Source of the DNA: Syntrophaceae bacterium
GTDB lineage: Bacteria > Desulfobacterota > Syntrophia > Syntrophales > UBA5619
Direction: 5' to 3'
Assembly (NCBI GenBank): GCA_919902745.1
Contig: CAKKRN010000215.1
Location: forward strand, 1-8,805
DNA length: 8,805 bases
The position numbers and the translations under genes were made by a program. Below the pieces are notes generated by a model, which saw only the letters and a list, made by a program, of their open reading frames with translations, was not told the DNA's origin and did not search any database. Shown piece by piece: positions 6,545 to 8,805 of the stretch. Every line of letters begins with the position of its first letter. The first letter of the stretch is position 1.

Positions 6545-6587
6545 TCCTTTGTATTGCGTTGACAAAGTCCTCCACTCCGCATCTCCT

Positions 6588-6986
6588 TCACCACACGATG
6601 CGGAGACCGTGGGGTTTGTAGAGTTTGAAATCTTCGTCTTTTGTAATGACGGGGATTTTCCGGCGGATTGCCTGTCGGATGATGAGCCGGTCGAAGGGAT
6701 CGCGATGGCCGACCAGCGGGAGCTCGTGAAATGTCGAGACGTCCTCCGCATCGATCCCCAGGATCTCCAGATCCATCGCTTTCGCGATGGCGGGAAACTC
6801 CGCCGGAGAAACATTTTCCAGGCGCAATTTGCCGAGAGAATATTTCAGCGAAATCTCCCAGAAGGAGACGAGACTGACCAGGATCGCATGCTCTCGGTTC
6901 GTGATGAGCGCTTTTGCCTTGACGCCGATCTTTTCGGGTTCAAAGACCGTCCAGAGGAAGGTGTGCGTATCCAGGAGATATTTCAT
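6588..6986 (-). CDS. vapC: Type II toxin, PIN-domain ribonuclease (VapC family)
   Basis: PIN-domain toxins are Mg-dependent endoribonucleases that cleave tRNA, rRNA or mRNA and stop translation when not bound by their antitoxin. The 132-residue protein is a single PIN domain. It opens with YLLDTHTFLW (3-12, D6), then SFWEIS (41-46, E44), HRDPFDRLI (94-102, D96 and D99) and ITKDEDF (114-120, D117). These supply the expected acidic cluster, so the active site looks intact. The DTHTFLW opening resembles the PIN subgroup that pairs with Phd-like antitoxins. The ATG overlaps the antitoxin stop as ATGA (6983-6986). The nearest good Shine-Dalgarno, AGGAGG (7000-7005), is 13 nt upstream, longer than usual, so toxin translation may depend on coupling to the antitoxin. 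The gene looks more AT-rich than lon or ftsY, in keeping with the mobility of such modules. The RNA target cannot be told from sequence. Confidence 0.88.
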   Translation of the reverse strand: MKYLLDTHTFLWTVFEPEKIGVKAKALITNREHAILVSLVSFWEISLKYSLGKLRLENVSPAEFPAIAKAMDLEILGIDAEDVSTFHELPLVGHRDPFDRLIIRQAIRRKIPVITKDEDFKLYKPHGLRIVW

Positions 6987-7225
6987 CGGGACAGAAATTC
7001 CTCCTCGGTCATCTTGAAGCCGTCTTTGATCTCATATGCGCCTTTTCCTTGCAGGATACCGATATTCCGGGCATCCTTTCCGTCACCCTCGCGCCGGTAT
7101 GGGATGACGACGGCCACCTTTTCTTTTCTGCGACCATAGCTGATCACAATCTCTTCCCCCTGCTTCACCAGGTGCAGGAGATGGGAAAAGCGGGCCTTGA
7201 ATTCGCCGATCGTGACATTCTGCAT
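6983..7225 (-). CDS. Type II antitoxin, Phd/YefM family
   Basis: This 80-residue protein should bind and neutralise the downstream toxin and repress its own operon. The N-terminal half has the Phd/YefM DNA-binding and dimerisation pattern: TIGEFKARFSHLLHLVKQGEEIVI is residues 5-28, followed by a basic GRRKEK (31-36) and the strand VAVVIPYR (37-44). The C-terminal part (about 53-80: RNIGILQGKG, then IKDGF and EEEFLSR) is the usual flexible toxin-binding tail. It has GGAGG (7236-7240) 10 nt before its ATG and lies under a near-consensus promoter carrying palindromes. Free antitoxins of this kind are usually degraded by Lon or Clp; a lon gene sits in the next operon on the same strand. Confidence 0.85.
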   Translation of the reverse strand: MQNVTIGEFKARFSHLLHLVKQGEEIVISYGRRKEKVAVVIPYRREGDGKDARNIGILQGKGAYEIKDGFKMTEEEFLSR

Positions 7226-7238
7226 GTGCCTTTAACCT

Positions 7239-7252
7239 CCCATGATGATGGG
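7239..7252 (-). promoter_or_regulatory. Candidate operator over the antitoxin start region
   Basis: Inverted repeat CCCAT-GATG-ATGGG (arms 7239-7243 and 7248-7252). It covers the expected transcription start of the toxin-antitoxin promoter and touches the antitoxin Shine-Dalgarno. It could be an operator for the antitoxin or the toxin-antitoxin complex. No protein-binding evidence exists in the sequence beyond symmetry and position. Confidence 0.4.
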
Positions 7253-7253
7253 A

Positions 7254-7281
7254 ATGATAGCATATCGTGACAAGTTGTCAA
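7254..7281 (-). promoter_or_regulatory. Toxin-antitoxin operon promoter with a palindrome on the -35 side
   Basis: On the minus strand a perfect -35 TTGACA (7276-7281) is followed after 16 nt by the -10 TATCAT (7254-7259, 5 of 6). This is the strongest protein-gene promoter in the window. A 13-nt perfect palindrome, TGACAA-C-TTGTCA on the minus strand (7268-7280), overlaps the -35 box and the upstream spacer. That is a typical place for an autorepressor operator. A strong promoter under tight autoregulation is the expected design for a type II module. Confidence 0.7.
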
Positions 7282-7321
7282 GAAATGATCCAACATACCC
7301 CCCATCCAGAAAAAAGAGGTC

Positions 7322-7352
7322 CCGAAGGGAAGCCTTTCCTTTTCGGTTTTTT
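7322..7352 (+). terminator. Rho-independent-type terminator, plus strand
   Basis: CCGAA-GGGAA (7322-7331), loop GCC, then TTTCC-TT-TTCGG (7335-7346) form a 10-bp stem with one G-U pair and a 2-nt bulge. Six consecutive T follow at once (7347-7352). On the minus strand the same stem is followed about 6 nt later by another T-run (7310-7315 as A on plus), so it may act both ways. No plus-strand gene lies just upstream of it in this window. Confidence 0.5.
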
Positions 7353-7363
7353 GATATTATACT
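7335..7363 (+). promoter_or_regulatory. Weak candidate promoter for the glycerate kinase
   Basis: A good -10 TATACT (7358-7363, 5 of 6) has only a poor -35, TTTCCT (7335-7340, 3 of 6), at 17 nt. A second -10-like TATATT (7452-7457) nearer the gene has no recognisable -35. The first would give a leader of about 120 nt. The proposed -35 falls inside the terminator stem at 7322-7346, so promoter and terminator overlap. Confidence 0.3.
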
Positions 7364-7393
7364 CGCGAAAATTTTGCGGGGACGGAGGCTGTT

Positions 7394-7419
7394 GCCGCCG
7401 TGCGGCGGGGTGACGGTGG
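7394..7419 (+). other. Alternative GC-rich hairpins in the glycerate kinase leader
   Basis: GCCGC (7394-7398) can pair with GCGGC (7402-7406) around CGT. Alternatively CCGCCGT (7395-7401) can pair with ACGGTGG (7413-7419) around an 11-nt loop. The two folds exclude each other, and seven A residues follow (7420-7426). The sequence does not match riboswitch consensus motifs I know (fluoride, preQ1, cyclic di-GMP). Function unknown. Confidence 0.35.
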
Positions 7420-7489
7420 AAAAAAATAACGTGCAGAAACGACAGGAACGATATATTTCGAAATTCGCGATAGCAGATCAGGAGGAGAG

Positions 7490-8791
7490 ATGACGAGCAG
7501 AGAAAAGATGATGACCGTCTTCCGGGACGCCCTGAGTTCGGTGCTTCCGGGGAATCTGGTTCGGGACACGCTGCGGCATGAGGCGGGCGTCCTCACGATC
7601 GAAGGGGAAAGCTACCGCCTCGGCGACTACCGCGGGGTTCACCTCTTCGGGAGTGGAAAGGCCTCGGTCGAGACGGCGCGGGCCGTCAAGGCGGTTCTGG
7701 GAGATCGGGTTACGGGCGGCCTTGTCGTTTCAAACTATGGCGCCACCGTGGATGGGATCACGGTCTTCGAAAGCTCGCACCCCGTCCTTACGGAGAAGAG
7801 TATCCGGGCGGCGGAAATCCTGATGCAGAAAATGTCCGCCCTTTCTGCGAACGATTTCTTCATCTACGTGATGTCCGGCGGGAGCTCGGCGCTGATCGAG
7901 AAGCCGGCGCCGCCGATCACGCTGGCCGAGATGCAGGATCTGGTGAAGGGGCTCCTCGCGAACGGGGTCCCCATCGAGGATCTGAACGTTGTCCGGAAGC
8001 ACCTCTCCCTCGTGAAGGGCGGGCGCCTGGGCCGGCTGTCGAAGGCGCACGGGATCGTACTGGTCGTCTCGGACGTCATCGGCGACGACCTGGAGGCGAT
8101 CGGTTCCGCGCCGATGTTCTTCGACCGCTCCAGTTTTGCCGACACCCATGCCATTCTGAATAAGTACGGTCTCTGGGATCGGGCGCCGGAGAGCGTCCGT
8201 TCGGTTGTTCAGAAGGGGCTGGACGGGGAGATGGAGGAGACGCCGAAGGGGCCGAGTCCGCTGATCGACCATTTTTTGATCGGGAGCAACCTGAAAATCC
8301 TCCGGAAGGCGAAGGAGAAGGCCGAGGCGCTGGGGATTCCTGCCCGTATCATGAGTTCCCGTCTCCGGGGCGAGGCCAGGGAGGTGGCGAAGGCAATCCT
8401 GGCCATCGGCGAGGAGATCGCGACGACGGGTCAGCCGTTCGCCCCGCCGGTTCTGCTTCTGTTCGGCGGAGAGACGACCGTTACGCTGAAGGGGGACGGG
8501 ATGGGCGGCCGGAACCAGGAGATGGCCCTCGCCGCCCTCCGGGAGTTTCAGGGGAACCCGCGCTTTCTCTTCCTCAGCGCCGGGACCGACGGGATCGACG
8601 GCAATTCGGACGCCGCCGGCGCTCTCGTCGATCATGCAAGCTGGGAAAAGGCGCAGGCGCTCGGTCTTAGGATCGACGATTTTCTCGCCCGGAACGACTC
8701 CTACCATTTTCTGCAGCAGACCGGGGACCTGATCATGACCGGCCCCACGGGGACGAACGTTATGGACATGACCGCGCTGCTGATCTCGTAA
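7490..8791 (+). CDS. Glycerate 2-kinase, GckA/TtuD family (DUF4147 plus MOFRL)
   Basis: This enzyme phosphorylates D-glycerate with ATP to 2-phosphoglycerate in the cytoplasm, feeding glycerate from hydroxypyruvate, tartronate-semialdehyde or serine breakdown into glycolysis. The 433-residue length is normal. The N-terminal DUF4147 domain (about 5-240) has FGSGKAS (53-59), SSHPVLTEKS (95-104), MSGGSSAL (128-135), the long conserved VRKHLSLVKGGRL (168-180) and SDVIGDD (194-200). The C-terminal MOFRL domain (about 320-430) has FGGETTV (325-331), GGRNQE (339-344), GTDGIDGNSDAAGA (365-378) and a final NDSY (402-405). K57 and R341 are candidate active-site residues by analogy with the Thermotoga enzyme; this is from memory of the family. 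AGGAGG (7480-7485) lies 4 nt before the ATG, a short but workable spacing. The stop is TAA, with only 14 nt of window after it, so its terminator and any operon partner are not visible. Gene symbol gckA or ttuD would be acceptable; pathway context is missing. Confidence 0.93.
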   Translation: MTSREKMMTVFRDALSSVLPGNLVRDTLRHEAGVLTIEGESYRLGDYRGVHLFGSGKASVETARAVKAVLGDRVTGGLVVSNYGATVDGITVFESSHPVLTEKSIRAAEILMQKMSALSANDFFIYVMSGGSSALIEKPAPPITLAEMQDLVKGLLANGVPIEDLNVVRKHLSLVKGGRLGRLSKAHGIVLVVSDVIGDDLEAIGSAPMFFDRSSFADTHAILNKYGLWDRAPESVRSVVQKGLDGEMEETPKGPSPLIDHFLIGSNLKILRKAKEKAEALGIPARIMSSRLRGEAREVAKAILAIGEEIATTGQPFAPPVLLLFGGETTVTLKGDGMGGRNQEMALAALREFQGNPRFLFLSAGTDGIDGNSDAAGALVDHASWEKAQALGLRIDDFLARNDSYHFLQQTGDLIMTGPTGTNVMDMTALLIS

Positions 8792-8805
8792 AAGGCCTCC
8801 GCTAT

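Noticed and set aside
6402..6587. sigma32-type or CIRCE-controlled heat-shock promoter for hsp20
   Set aside because: A TTGAAA-like box occurs near 6470-6475 but no CCCCAT-like -10 follows at the right distance, and no TTAGCACTC-type inverted repeat is present. The TTGACG/TATCTT promoter fits better.
7380..7430. Known riboswitch (fluoride or preQ1) in the glycerate kinase leader
   Set aside because: The GGGGACGG start and the A-rich tail loosely recall these classes, but the conserved core bases of either are missing.
7242..7493. 83-codon plus-strand frame upstream of the glycerate kinase
   Set aside because: It runs through the toxin-antitoxin promoter, a terminator hairpin and the kinase ribosome binding site, and its product is basic and featureless.
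7730..8707. 325-codon minus-strand open frame opposite the glycerate kinase
   Set aside because: The kinase frame carries all conserved family blocks; the antisense frame is Arg/Asp/Leu-rich with no domain signal.
1..8805. CRISPR array, insertion sequence or prophage
   Set aside because: No regularly spaced direct repeats, no transposase or integrase coding sequence and no phage gene were seen on either strand.

Overview
The window is bacterial, GC-rich (about 60% by eye) and densely coded. It has a tRNA with an encoded CCA end, strong AGGAGG-type ribosome binding sites and good sigma70-type promoters. A split ADP-forming acetyl-CoA synthetase, a short FtsY, an hsp20-lon pair and a MOFRL-type glycerate kinase suggest an anaerobic or syntrophic Desulfobacterota-like (former deltaproteobacterial) chromosome. 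That placement is an inference from gene content, not a demonstrated identification.

Layout on the minus strand, read from right to left. A small toxin-antitoxin operon, Phd/YefM-type antitoxin then PIN-domain VapC-type toxin (7225 to 6588), starts from a near-consensus promoter flanked by palindromes. Next comes a heat-shock operon, hsp20 then lon (6401 to 3557). Its roughly 70-nt leader can fold so that the hsp20 Shine-Dalgarno sequence is buried in a wobble-rich hairpin, resembling an RNA thermometer. A 294-bp intergenic stretch holds a good promoter and a 5' leader hairpin for the next operon: ftsY (SRP receptor), then acdA and acdB (alpha and beta subunits of an ADP-forming acyl/acetyl-CoA synthetase), 3262 to 223. 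Last is a tRNA-Arg(CCT) at 77 to 1 with its own promoter.

On the plus strand there is one gene, a glycerate 2-kinase (7490 to 8791), transcribed away from the toxin-antitoxin operon. The 264-bp divergent region holds an orphan rho-independent-type terminator pointing toward the kinase, a weak promoter, and a leader with two mutually exclusive GC-rich hairpins.

Functional picture: Hsp20 holds unfolding proteins and Lon degrades damaged ones. Lon-type proteases also commonly turn over antitoxins, so the adjacent toxin-antitoxin pair could be linked to this operon by function or by read-through. FtsY works in co-translational membrane targeting. AcdAB would conserve energy as ATP from acyl-CoA. 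The glycerate kinase feeds glycerate into glycolysis as 2-phosphoglycerate. I found no CRISPR array, intact insertion sequence or phage gene. Most of the window is ordinary core genome; the most interesting signals are regulatory RNA structures and the gene arrangement.
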